Assembly: GCA_024509875.1 (NCBI GenBank)
Contig: JAMPIV010015284.1
Span: forward strand, 1 to 64,000
Direction of reading: 5' to 3'
DNA: 64,000 bases
Source of the DNA: Oreohelix idahoensis
Taxonomy: Eukaryota > Mollusca > Gastropoda > Stylommatophora > Oreohelicidae
The position numbers and the translations under genes are program-made. Position 1 is the stretch's first letter. Each line of letters begins with the position of its first letter. The notes beneath the pieces are model-generated. The model was given only the letters and a program-made list of their open reading frames with translations, was not told the origin of the DNA and ran no database searches. Positions 42,601-49,310 of this stretch are shown one piece after another.

Positions 42601-45447
42601 GTTCTGTATTCTTCTGCAGCAAATGAAGTGTCCATGTTCATATTTGACAGGATAGAAGGAAAGAATGTGTAATCTTTGGTACATATTTGATTGATTGTTT
42701 TTTTTCTTCTTCAGATGGATGAGCTTGGCCTGGATGCTGAAGCTATGCAGAGATATATTGCTGCCATGCCGCATGTGGCCTCTGACCTATCTGGCTTCCA
42801 CACAGCTTCATCATCTCCCTCCACCAGCACACGCAGCTCTAAACATGATGCACAGCACAGAGCGGAGCCAGGGGACGGTGTTGGGGTGGGAAGCCAGCCA
42901 GAGAAATCCTCCGCTGTGGGTAGCCCCACTCCTTCAGACAGTCAGGCTAGCATGAAATCCCTCCCAGCTCTAGAATCTAGTCATATCTTGACTTTATCTT
43001 CTTCTTCTTCCGTCAAGGAAGAGCATGAAAGTGGTTCAGTATTTTCTGGTGCTAGCACACCTTGTATTCCTCTTACTGGTTGTGATGGTGTTGTGTCTCA
43101 AGATGGTGATTTTGTTGTTGTTAAGCAAGAGGTGGAGGACAGCAGGACTAGCAGCGGCAACGTTAGATGTGTTGTTGATGATGAGAATGAGGTTTTGGTG
43201 TTGAGTGTTGGAAAACGAGATGCAGCATCAGTGAGAGATTCTGTTGATATAGAAAACGATGCTAGTCATGGCTGTGAGACTGACAAAGGCAGTAAGAAGG
43301 CAGGTGCTAGCTGTGAAAGTGTGAAGAAGCAGAAGGTAGAAAGCTCACGGCCTAGTCTCAATGATGTCATATCAAGTTTATCTCAAGGTGCTGCACTGTT
43401 GAGTGAGTTATCCATGCCATCGCCTTTGTCGCCCTCATTATCTTCATCCATGTTATGGAACAAGTTATCCAGGCCTGTTGTTGCAGATGGAAATTCTCAA
43501 CCTGTGGATACAAAATCAGTGGGAGAAAAGTCAAAAACCAACCAGCTTTCTATAAACAAGCCTTCCTGGTTTACAGTGCCAACCGCACATTGTCTTATGA
43601 CAAACGGGGCTGGTACAGTTCCGACTAGCATTTCTCAGCCCATATCTTGCCAGTCTGTTGCTTCGCATGGTGATCAGCAGCATCCCCAGCAATTGGCTGT
43701 CTCCAGTTCTTCAAATACTCAAGTGCCAGCAACAGCTCCAGTTTCAGGTGTAGGTACAGTTCATCACCCGCCCACACGACGTAGGTCGAGGAAATCTTTG
43801 AGTGGGACTAAGGATAATAGCAGCAGTCCCACCTCTAATAATATCGTACGAAATCCTGCAGGCAGCAAATCTCTGAATACCCCTTTATCAACTTTGACCT
43901 CCACAACCAGCCCATCCCCAGTGGCTCCCCCAAATGCCTCCCTCTTCCAGCTGCCTTACGGCCCAGTACTGCCTGCAGTGTATGACTACAACCTGCCTGA
44001 CCGAGGCCTGTCGGCAGCAACAGCATCCATCATGGCAGCCAACCCACGCTTTGCCCACCCACACCTGACAGCACCTCAGCCGTTTATGATGGGATATTTC
44101 CCATTGCCTCCCTTATGGGGAGGGACAGGGTCAGTTGCTGTTGCAGCAGCAGCCACCAACAATTTGAGCCTCCCTACTCCCTTAGATCTGTCGTCACCCA
44201 ACAAAGAAAAGCTAAGGTCAGAAGCAGGTGAGAAATCTGCACCAGAGAAGATTGCAGTGGGGAAGGACTTAAGTGTCAAGCAAGCTTCTGGCATACAGCC
44301 ACCAGCCTCTTTTCAAGGAGTTCAGACCAGCAGCCATAACAAGGATGCCAACAGAAGGAGCAACCGAGGGGGGCAAAACAAAATAAAAACCAACACCCGA
44401 AATGGCCACGAGAAGGATCCAGGGCACGAAAAACAGGCAGACAGTATTAAGAAAGATGCGGAAAAGACAATAAAGGAAACATTTCCAGAAGTTCTGTCCA
44501 AATCTGCCGACACACTCGCACCCAAACCAAAGTATGAGAAAAACCTTCTGCTGTTTGGTGACCAAGAAATTGAGATCATGTCTGTTGGGAAGTTCAGGTG
44601 GGTGGTGAGAAATGAAGCAGATCTGCTTCGAATAGCTCAGACCAGCTTGAAGAAATGTAGACCTGTCTGTGACTCAGCCACTCTTGTCCTGGAGGCAAAT
44701 TCCTCCACTGAGAACTTGACCTGTGGAGATGTTGGGACAGCCAGTAGCAGCAGCCGAGATCGCAGTGACTGTCCTGTGTCAAGTTCTGTCAAACGAGATG
44801 ATTGTGACCAAGAAGAAGGAAGACAATCTCCTCGGAAAGCAGCCAAATCCAAGATGACTGTTCACGACCCAGCTGTTTCTCCCATCCCGAGTAAATGTGC
44901 AAAGTTGGATGATGGTTGTAAAACGTCCCAGAAAAATGATATTACTGAAGTAAACTTTCCTGACTTTGATAGTAAGAAACTTGAAGGTGTCGCGGCTACC
45001 AGCTTGCCGAATTTTCTCATCGATTCTGTTGTGACCGATTCCCACTCGATCAATCGTTCATCATCATCATCGTTGCTGTCATCTTTAGCTGAAAACCTAC
45101 CAAGTATTATCAAAGGAGCCACAACGTTGCCTCAGCCATCTGCTCTGTCCACCAGCCTGAAACACAAACATGAAGAGCTGCTGTCTGATGTGGTGAATAA
45201 ATCCCGGATGTTGTTGTCGTCGTCGCCCGGTGCTGCATGTACCAGCACCGACAGCTGTCTCTCCAATCAAGCAGTCGCTGTTGTTGAGTCAACCATTAAA
45301 AATCAATATGCTGAAGATATTCACTGCGACAACAGAAGCGTCAGTGATGCCAGAGATATCAACCCAGTTTCTGTTATGAGCCGGGAAGATGAGGCATTGT
45401 CCAAAGAGTACTCACTCTTATCAAGCATGTTAAAATCTGCACACTAA
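21266..45447 (+). CDS. Pax-type paired-domain transcription factor, Pax-beta-like (six coding exons)
   Basis: A nuclear DNA-binding regulator by family. Coding exons: 21266-21616, 25973-26165, 27873-28038, 34381-34518, 38085-38208, 42715-45447, giving 1234 aa; all introns are GT-AG and phases (0, 1, 2, 2, 0) match. The paired domain is about residues 182-309. Its PAI half has [15 protein letters not shown] in place of the usual NQLGGVFVNGRPLP hairpin, while the first HTH ([16 protein letters not shown]) and the RED half ([14 protein letters not shown]...[13 protein letters not shown]) are well kept. No octapeptide and no homeodomain are visible. The C-terminus is Ser-rich with PLDLS (813-817, CtBP-type co-repressor motif), VKEE (424-427) and VKQE (460-463) SUMO-type sites and an RRRSRKS basic cluster. 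The divergent hairpin and absent homeodomain fit the lophotrochozoan Pax-beta group better than Pax2/5/8, 3/7, 4/6 or 1/9; that assignment is inference. Untranslated exons are not resolved. Confidence 0.9.
21690..21975 (-). pseudogene. LINE family B 3' fragment
   Basis: The minus strand reads the family B C-terminal pattern (SWGTV...[18 protein letters not shown], frameshifted) followed by GCCACCAGG...GTTATGGCCACTGACTGC and a GGATCAAAG tail. Other copies: 28290-28450, 38870-38960, 39885-40185 (minus), 49880-50100, 61600-61880. Confidence 0.7.
22595..23170 (-). pseudogene. LINE family A fragment (RT C-terminal/thumb region)
   Basis: An open stretch of 108 codons (23039-22713) shows [27 protein letters not shown] and [13 protein letters not shown], the pattern that follows the RT palm in CR1/L2-like endonuclease-reverse transcriptases. 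The catalytic core is missing and the piece is 5'-truncated. It is a transposon relic in a Pax intron, not a host gene. Confidence 0.85.
23465..25868. repeat. 46-bp minisatellite in Pax intron 1 (about 52 copies)
   Basis: Unit begins GGGGACCTGGCTACAGCATG and continues TGTGGGCACAGTGTGGGGAT. Subfamilies are spatially segregated: GGGCATTT units at the left and right ends, GGGGATTT units in the middle, AGAAGACCTGG...GGACATTT units at 24810-25090. Several units carry deletions. Because 46 is not a multiple of 3, the open frames cycle through three units and are artefacts. Confidence 0.97.
25973..26165 (+). CDS. Pax-like gene, coding exon 2
   Basis: Residues 118-181 plus one base. Gly/Ser-rich then acidic ([19 protein letters not shown]), ending in basic [12 protein letters not shown] just before the paired domain. 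Acceptor TCTGTCTAG|GCTGG, donor TCTG|GTAGTA, phase 1. Directly abuts the right end of the minisatellite in intron 1. Confidence 0.85.
26166..27872 (+). other. Pax intron 2 with short tandem repeats
   Basis: Contains about 3 copies of a 33-bp repeat (TCTAATTTGACTGTAGACTT, 26270-26375), about 4 copies of a 26-bp repeat (CTGTGCTAGCTAGCTCCATT, 26478-26580) and a diverged run of roughly 32-34-bp units (GTGAAGATTCCTCATNTGAA, 27175-27570). Nothing coding was seen. Confidence 0.85.
27873..28038 (+). CDS. Pax-like gene, coding exon 3 (PAI half of paired domain)
   Basis: Encodes [19 protein letters not shown], then [15 protein letters not shown] and [19 protein letters not shown]. This is the beta-hairpin and first helix-turn-helix. 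The SHGCVSKIL recognition helix is intact, while the hairpin differs from the canonical sequence at four positions. Acceptor GATTGCCAG|GTGG joins in phase 1; donor AACAG|GTCACA, phase 2. Confidence 0.97.
28290..28450 (+). pseudogene. LINE family B tail
   Basis: Reads [16 protein letters not shown] in one frame and, in another, the family pattern [20 protein letters not shown], then a GGATCAAAGAAGAAAGAAGAA tail typical of the 3' end. Confidence 0.75.
28867..29727. repeat. 57-bp minisatellite in Pax intron 3 (about 15 copies)
   Basis: Unit begins AGAGCTAAATACTGTGCTGT and continues GTTGTGGGATCTTCCAAGAT. Because 57 is a multiple of 3, two plus-strand frames stay open through the array, encoding 19-residue repeats (one frame has [19 protein letters not shown]). 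There is very little divergence between units. It lies within an intron and has no splice context of its own. Confidence 0.97.
30462..30872. repeat. 68-bp minisatellite (about 6 copies)
   Basis: Unit includes GGAGGCTGGGCTACCACAGC and CATATTGTTACAGAAAC. A G12-type run sits just upstream at about 30401-30412. Confidence 0.95.
30940..33977. repeat. 53-bp minisatellite in Pax intron 3 (about 57 copies)
   Basis: Unit TTTTAAGGGACAAAGAGAAG, then TAGCTCATGTTAATGTAACAG and YACCACAGRTG. Variants AAGGGAC/AAGAGAC and AGTCACC/AGTTACC alternate in repeating blocks, implying amplification of multi-unit segments. Between 32620 and 33330 many units have single-base insertions or deletions, unlike the rest, which looks like lower consensus quality or a mutated sub-block. 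Confidence 0.97.
34381..34518 (+). CDS. Pax-like gene, coding exon 4 (linker and start of RED half)
   Basis: Encodes [19 protein letters not shown], then [20 protein letters not shown] and AWEIRQK. The GGSKP linker and FAWEIR segment are characteristic of paired domains. Acceptor TTGTATTCAG|GTACC, donor CAAAA|GTCAGT; phase 2 on both sides, so the exon length (138) is a multiple of three. Confidence 0.97.
34830..35140 (-). pseudogene. RTE-like LINE 3' fragment
   Basis: The minus strand shows the same tail as other RTE copies (TTATGCTCCCTGAGGAGTTGAG just after the stop region, followed upstream by a CAGGACCTGGCACAAATTTG-like segment). Heavily decayed. Confidence 0.6.
35298..35880 (-). pseudogene. 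LINE family C fragment (RT C-terminal region)
   Basis: A long open stretch shows [51 protein letters not shown] and [20 protein letters not shown], the terminal region of a non-LTR reverse transcriptase. The catalytic core is lost. Closely similar copies lie at 39343-39712 (plus) and 61343-61440 (plus). Confidence 0.88.
35895..36333 (+). pseudogene. Pogo/Tigger-like DNA transposon 3' end
   Basis: An open stretch ends in [21 protein letters not shown] Ser/Ala repeats (a 42-bp unit, about 2.5 copies, 36010-36125), like the C-terminal tails of pogo-type transposases. About 140 bases downstream is a terminus whose minus strand reads ACAGTCAAGTTTGAAAATCC, consistent with pogo/Tigger inverted repeats, next to TA. 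No DDE core is seen; the 5' part is absent, with LINE family C sequence adjoining. Assignment is moderate. Confidence 0.5.
36814..37072 (+). mobile_element. SINE family 1, full copy, 259 bp, with 12-bp target duplication
   Basis: The tRNA-like head has an A box (AGAGCGGTTAGAGCGATGG) and a B box (CCAGGTTCGATTCATGG), followed by the family body. Perfect flanking repeats ATAATGGCAAGC lie at 36802-36813 and 37073-37084. This is the reference copy for the degraded ones elsewhere in the window. Confidence 0.9.
37150..37985 (-). pseudogene. RTE-like LINE fragment split by a SINE
   Basis: The minus strand of 37786-37985 has the region GATAGCATCACAAGGCAGTT and 37150-37262 the following segment (ACATGAAAG..GATGTGGAAAGATC..., then GGCTGGCACATTTTTG). 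The two parts are contiguous once the SINE at 37274-37774 and one 11-bp duplication are removed. No intact frame. Confidence 0.75.
37274..37774 (-). mobile_element. SINE family 2, full copy, 501 bp, with 11-bp target duplication
   Basis: Minus-strand head 37774-37701 is strongly tRNA-like: A box TAGCTCAGAGGTATGG and B box GGTTCGAATCC (37721-37711). The body contains GTGCACGTTAAAAATCCC and a GGATAAGGGCG stretch, and the 3' end is a short tandem tail (AACCAAACCA-type, plus strand TTGGTTTGG, from 37274). Perfect flanking repeats CTTTATTATTT lie at 37263-37273 and 37775-37785. The acceptor-stem arms do not pair well, so this is not a functional tRNA gene. Confidence 0.9.
38085..38208 (+). CDS. 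Pax-like gene, coding exon 5 (end of RED half)
   Basis: Encodes [20 protein letters not shown] and IIRDK, completing the second helix-turn-helix, then a linker ([14 protein letters not shown]). Acceptor TTATGTAG|GCTGC, donor GACGAG|GTTTGT, phase 0. [12 protein letters not shown] is the typical end of the paired domain. Confidence 0.97.
38870..38960 (+). pseudogene. LINE family B tail
   Basis: GACGCCACTAGGCGTACTGG followed by GGTTGGTGGCTAAGGATGGAAG and a (GAA)n tail. Confidence 0.7.
39343..39712 (+). pseudogene. LINE family C fragment
   Basis: Two frames show [20 protein letters not shown] and, after a one-base break near 39445, [20 protein letters not shown] and [20 protein letters not shown], ending in HGRRGMTK and a stop. 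More than 90 percent similar by eye to 35298-35880, so both copies are fairly recent. Confidence 0.88.
39885..40185 (-). pseudogene. LINE family B 3' fragment
   Basis: The minus strand shows [15 protein letters not shown], a LWTREG-like block, and [20 protein letters not shown] with [10 protein letters not shown], the usual C-terminal layout, with frameshifts. Its upstream side runs straight into the 22-bp minisatellite. Confidence 0.8.
40185..41278. repeat. 22-bp minisatellite with a BamHI site per unit (about 50 copies)
   Basis: Unit ATGTGTTGATGGATCCCCCTTC. Variants are mainly CCCAC/CCCGC/CCCCC and ATG/GTG. It lies between a family B LINE remnant and an RTE remnant, both on the minus strand. 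Confidence 0.97.
41280..42430 (-). pseudogene. RTE-like LINE fragment with an internal minisatellite
   Basis: The minus strand downstream of 42430 shows [15 protein letters not shown], then the array (42316-41480), then MTRTRQV-like, a [11 protein letters not shown] block (compare [11 protein letters not shown]), LNSITQTS and NPQGKR. The same order occurs in the copy at 52750-53671, where the array position holds only three units of a different repeat. Multiple stops and T/A runs mark it as dead. Confidence 0.85.
41480..42316. repeat. 26-bp minisatellite inside an RTE open reading frame (about 32 copies)
   Basis: Unit TTGGTGATCTTGTCATCAGT+TCCACA. The minus strand of a unit reads GATGACAAGGTCACCAATGT, which is RTE coding sequence for DKVTN. 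A 26-bp period breaks the frame. Flanking LINE sequence continues on both sides. Confidence 0.95.
42715..45447 (+). CDS. Pax-like gene, coding exon 6 (910-residue C-terminal tail)
   Basis: Residues 325-1234, ending in TAA at 45445-45447. The acceptor is a T-rich tract and CTTCTTCAG|ATGG. Starts [20 protein letters not shown]. Strongly Ser-rich with Pro-rich parts. Contains VKEE and VKQE (SUMO-type), [10 protein letters not shown] (43768-43800), [34 protein letters not shown] (CtBP-type core at 44179-44193), and a hydrophobic block of about 44 residues (44524-44655) with [20 protein letters not shown], which stands out from the disordered surroundings. The absence of stops over 2.7 kb in a repeat-rich window supports real coding. 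One giant last exon without a homeodomain is notable. Confidence 0.93.
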   Translation: MDELGLDAEAMQRYIAAMPHVASDLSGFHTASSSPSTSTRSSKHDAQHRAEPGDGVGVGSQPEKSSAVGSPTPSDSQASMKSLPALESSHILTLSSSSSVKEEHESGSVFSGASTPCIPLTGCDGVVSQDGDFVVVKQEVEDSRTSSGNVRCVVDDENEVLVLSVGKRDAASVRDSVDIENDASHGCETDKGSKKAGASCESVKKQKVESSRPSLNDVISSLSQGAALLSELSMPSPLSPSLSSSMLWNKLSRPVVADGNSQPVDTKSVGEKSKTNQLSINKPSWFTVPTAHCLMTNGAGTVPTSISQPISCQSVASHGDQQHPQQLAVSSSSNTQVPATAPVSGVGTVHHPPTRRRSRKSLSGTKDNSSSPTSNNIVRNPAGSKSLNTPLSTLTSTTSPSPVAPPNASLFQLPYGPVLPAVYDYNLPDRGLSAATASIMAANPRFAHPHLTAPQPFMMGYFPLPPLWGGTGSVAVAAAATNNLSLPTPLDLSSPNKEKLRSEAGEKSAPEKIAVGKDLSVKQASGIQPPASFQGVQTSSHNKDANRRSNRGGQNKIKTNTRNGHEKDPGHEKQADSIKKDAEKTIKETFPEVLSKSADTLAPKPKYEKNLLLFGDQEIEIMSVGKFRWVVRNEADLLRIAQTSLKKCRPVCDSATLVLEANSSTENLTCGDVGTASSSSRDRSDCPVSSSVKRDDCDQEEGRQSPRKAAKSKMTVHDPAVSPIPSKCAKLDDGCKTSQKNDITEVNFPDFDSKKLEGVAATSLPNFLIDSVVTDSHSINRSSSSSLLSSLAENLPSIIKGATTLPQPSALSTSLKHKHEELLSDVVNKSRMLLSSSPGAACTSTDSCLSNQAVAVVESTIKNQYAEDIHCDNRSVSDARDINPVSVMSREDEALSKEYSLLSSMLKSAH

Positions 45448-45828
45448 AAAATCCCATTGTTTTGGGTATTATTTTCTTTGATTTGTTTTTTAAAACCTAG
45501 CGTATTTATTTTTAAAACGTATTATCTTTATATCTCCTTCTAGTACTTTTAAGCGTGTCAAGCTCTGCTGTTTTGATATTGTTCATCCAAAGAATGTTGA
45601 TTGTGGAGGTGATGTCAGAATGTAAACATGGCTGTGTAATGTAATATTGTCAGGCGAAATACAGATTTGGAAGAGGTGTCACAGAATGGAACGAGGCTCG
45701 ATAATGAAATTGGTAACATCTTATCATTTTGAGATGCAGAAGTTTTCACATGACAAGAAAAGTTTTTCAGAGATCTTTGCAGTCGTGAAAAGCAGTTATT
45801 TTAAAAAGTATAGTGAAGTCGGTAACGC
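45448..45828 (+). other. Probable start of the Pax 3' UTR
   Basis: AT-rich, no recognisable repeat until 45829. No AATAAA is present in the first kilobase. The first ones are at about 46941 (inside a LINE remnant), 50247 and 51286, so the true 3' end is unresolved and may be distant. Confidence 0.4.
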
Positions 45829-46005
45829 TACCTAGTATAGTGAAGTCTGTAACGCCACCTAGTATAGTGAAGTCTGTAACGCCACCTAGTATAGTGAAGT
45901 CTGTAACGCCACCTAGTATAGTGAAGTCTGTAACGCTACCTAGTATAGTGAAGTCTGTAACGCTACACTGTATTACCGCCGTATCTGCAGTGGGACTACC
46001 TTTAC
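45829..46005 (+). repeat. 27-bp minisatellite grown from a SINE family 1 3' end
   Basis: About 6 units of CCTAGTATAGTGAAGTCTGT (27 bp). The last unit runs on into CCGCCGTATCTGCAGTGGGA and CTACC, the SINE family 1 end (compare CCTAGTACAATGAAGTCTCT... at about 36990). Perfect period of nine codons, hence open frames on both strands, which are artefacts. Confidence 0.88.
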
Positions 46006-46949
46006 GCAGTGTCAAAATGAATCTTCTCTTTAGCACACTTTCAGACGTCATCTTGAATAATAAGTTTAAAGAAATCGGTGGTCTTCTTGAAGTAGTTGGT
46101 ATCTCTGTAGCCTTTGTCTAGGAATGGTACTGCTGGCGGCCATTTACACTTTCTCCTTTTATGCTGTCCACCTTAGGAACAGATGTTCAGCCGTCATTTT
46201 ATCAGTGCCACAATTACACTCATTAATAATTCCTATCTTTAGCTTTCCAGACAGAGATAGAAATGCCTGGTGAAACTAGGTGCCTTAGCCAACAATCCTA
46301 GCAAAACAGTGCAAGATAGTTCACTTCATGAAGACTTCATAACAAATCTACAAGTTCACAAACAAAACTACCATAAAATCATTACATGTCATGTATTTGT
46401 AGAGAAAATTTAAATAACACATTTCAACCCCTTGTAGTTTAATCTGATGAAAAAAAAAAGATTTTACGTTTTTCATATATAAAATAATTTAATGATAATT
46501 TGTGATTTACAACATCTTGATCGCCTGGTAGCTTGTCATGAATGGTGTCTTGCCCTGCTGGGTACTGGCCAACATTGGCAAGTGATAAAGTTCTGAAGTT
46601 TTTTATTGACGTGATAAAATCTTCAGCAGTTTGCAGATTTAGGTTTCCTCCGTCAGACACCTGGTCACTGAGGACAGAGCCGGGTTTTTTTTGTAACTAT
46701 TGAAGCCTTCTTTCTCAGTTGTAAGTCTTTTTATCCAAGTCTTATCTTCTGCTGTCGAGGGAAGTGAAGGGATGTGTTTAGTCTTGGGCTGTATGGGAGA
46801 TACCCCCATTGTGATGATGCGGTACATGCTTGGGTTGCTGTCGATTAAATCCAGATATGCGATGGCTCAGGTAAAAGCCTAAATGCGAATAACCACAGAC
46901 AAAAGTCATCCACTAATAGCTGACATCACAGAGAGCAAGAATAAAGAGT
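46006..46949. other. Non-coding stretch
   Basis: Unique AT-rich sequence; short frames such as 46439-46660 (minus) have no recognised domain. Nothing supported. Confidence 0.5.
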
Positions 46950-47640
46950 GGGATGTCATGGATGACGCAGGCTGAGTCAATTATTCCACAAGTGACCACA
47001 GTTGAAAATATATTCAAGGGGGAAGAGTGGATTAGGTCAAATGAGAACTTGACGACCTACCAACAGTTATCATCAGCCTTGGCAGAGAATGCAGAGCTTG
47101 GAGCAGTGGGAAAGCAGAGCTGGAAATTGATCAACTGATGAATGAAAATGCCAGGAAGGATGATGCCGTTGTGTACACTGATGGGTCTGTAGTCCATGGT
47201 GGAAAAGCAGGATGGAGCTTCTCAGCTAGAATTAAGGGCAGGATCGTCGCTGAACATAGCGGGGCTTACATGGCAACAACCTCCAGCATGAGAATGGAGG
47301 TAGATGCCGCAACTGCGGCTTTAGGGTGGTTGTCTGAAACTTCATTGACAAGGGCAGTTACTGTGTCAGACTCTCAGTCCATTCTTCGGGAGATCCAAAA
47401 TGGATGGCTGCGGCATGAATAGAAAACCTCCATAGAAGCCTTAAATCTTTGGGAACTGGTGTGGATCTACTCTCTACTGTCCTGGTCATACAGGCGTACA
47501 CAGCAATGAAAGGGCTGATAGATTAGCTTCAAGAGCACCTATAGTAGGTGCATTGGATATGGATAGGGACAAGACAATTAATGATTGCCTGAGATATCGA
47601 TCAGCTCACACACAGCCTCATATTTGTTGCCAGAAGTAGT
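46950..47640 (+). pseudogene. Non-LTR retrotransposon RNase H fragment
   Basis: 47138-47422 encodes VVYTDGSV, GGKAGWSF, MRMEVDAATAALGWL and VTVSDSQSILREI: the conserved Asp, Glu and Asp blocks of an RNase HI domain as found at the end of I/R1-type LINEs. After a stop at 47420 another frame continues with CPGHTGVHSNERADRLASRA, the fourth block. Upstream 46953-47138 is a frameshifted linker. It is degenerate and ends at the next minisatellite. Confidence 0.85.
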
Positions 47641-47646
47641 TCCATT

Positions 47647-48665
47647 CTGTCTTTGTCTCATCATGGTGCTTCCCTTTGTCTTATCATGGTGCTTCCCTTT
47701 GTCTCATCGTGGTGGTTCCCTTTGTCTCATCGTGGTGGTTCCCTTTGTCTTATCATGGTGCTTCACTTTGTCTCATCATGGTGCTTTCCTTTGTCTCATC
47801 ATGGTGCTTCCCTTGGTCTCATCATGGTGGTTCCCTTTGTCTCATCATGGTGCTTCACTTTGTCTCATCATGGTGCTTTCCTTTGTCTCATCTTGGTGCT
47901 TCCCTTGGTCTCATCATGGTGGTTCCCTTTGTCTCATCATGGTGCTTTCCTTTGTCTCATCATGGTGCTTCCCTTTGTCTCATCATGGTGCTTTCCTTTT
48001 GTCTCATCATGGTGCTTCCCTTTGTCTCATCATGGTGCTTTCCTTTGTCTCATCATGGTGCTTCCCTTTGTCTCATCATGGTGCTTCCCTTGGTCTCATC
48101 ATAGTGGTTCCCTTTGTCTCATCATGGTGCTTTCCTTTGTCTCATCATGGTGCTTCCCTTTGTCTCATCATGGTGCTTTCCTTTGTCTCATCATGGTGCT
48201 TCCCTTTGTCTCATCATGGTGCTTCACTTTGTCTCATCATGGTGCTTTCCTTTGTCTCATCATGGTGCTTCCCTTTGTCTCATCATGGTGCTTCACTTTG
48301 TCTCATCATGGTGCTTCCCTTTATCTCATCATGGTGCTTTCCTTTGTCTCATCATGGTGCTTCCCTTTGTCTCATCATGGTGGTTCCCTTTGTCTCATCA
48401 TGGTGCTTCCCTTTGTCTCATCGTGGTGGTTCCCTTAGTCTCATCGTGGTGCTTCCCTTTGTCTCATCTTGGTGCTTCCCTTTGTCTCATCATGATGCTT
48501 CCCTTTATCTCATCATGGTGCTTCTCTTTGTCTCATCATGGTGCTTCCCTTTGTCTCATCGTGGTGCTTCCCTTTGTCTCATCATGGTGCTTCCCTTTGT
48601 CTCATCATGGTGCTTCCCTTTGTCTCATCATGGTGCTTCCCTTTGTCTCATCATGGTGCTTCCCA
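47647..48665. repeat. 23-bp minisatellite (about 44 copies)
   Basis: Unit TTTGTCTCATCATGGTGCTT+CCC. Variants: GGTGGTT, TTTCC, CACTTTG, CATCGTG. One extra T near 48000 shifts the register. Since 23 is prime to 3, all three plus frames stay open with 23-residue repeats; the 380-residue frame is an artefact. Confidence 0.97.
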
Positions 48666-48727
48666 GTGCAGAATATCAGCATCAAAGTAAATCAGTAAAG
48701 GTAGTACCAAAGCAGATATCAATATAG

Positions 48728-48890
48728 GGAGCTCAGTGTTAGAGACTTCACTTATAACTAGGTTGACAACTATATGGAATGGGGCATGCAGCTCCTTTCT
48801 TTACTGCTTTGCCTTCCCTAACTCAGACCACATTGACATACACATATTTTACAGCTGGGTAGACCAGAGCGCGACATGATCTGGGTCATC
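48728..48890 (-). mobile_element. SINE family 1 copy, partial
   Basis: The minus strand carries CCAGCTGTAAAATATGTG, GAGTTAGGGAAGGC and the end region GTTATAAGTGAAGTCTCTAA in the family order. Head lost. Confidence 0.7.
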
Positions 48891-48959
48891 ATATTTCACA
48901 CACAACTACAAAGGCCGTGGTGACGTGTGGTTGTGGAGTCAGTGAATACTTTTTCCACC

Positions 48960-49310
48960 TCTGACTCCTAACATTTTATAAGTCTGTCTCTGACTACAGT
49001 TTTTTACTAATCATATGGCATAAAATTTGGAGTCAGTGTCTGGATATTTTTTACAGACTGTGACTTCACTAAAAAAAATGACCATGACTCTGACTTCACT
49101 ATAAAAAAAAAAGACTGACTCCATGACTCTGACCACTAAAAATGACTGACTCCATGACTCCGACCACTAAAAAAAAGACCGACTCCATGACTTCGACTTC
49201 ATTAAAAAAAATTACTGACTCCATGACTCTGACTTCACTAAAAAGTGACTGACTCCATGACTGACTTCACTAAAAAAAAAACACAGGCTCCATGACTCCA
49301 ACTCCACAGC
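48960..49310. repeat. Degenerate tandem repeat of roughly 30-37 bp
   Basis: Recurring GACTCCATGACTCTGACTTC and ACTAAAAAAAA blocks with variable A-run length, decaying outward. Older than the other arrays in the window. Confidence 0.8.

Larger units (their letters stand above)
38209..42714 (+). other. Pax intron 5 (4.5 kb)
   Basis: Contains repeats listed separately. 38590-38870 is a diverged repeat (GGAGGGTTGGGCATGGGGCT...) related in reverse orientation to 35140-35200; its identity is unknown. No homeodomain exon was found in either strand of the intron. Confidence 0.75.

Noticed and set aside
38209..45447. A homeodomain or octapeptide in the Pax gene
   Set aside because: No WFxNRR-type helix or YSIDGILG-type octapeptide was found in intron 5, the last exon, or nearby.
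47585..48727. 380-residue open frame plus long frames in the other two plus-strand phases
   Set aside because: It is a 23-bp minisatellite; with a period not divisible by 3 and no stop in the unit, all three frames stay open. No domain or splice context.
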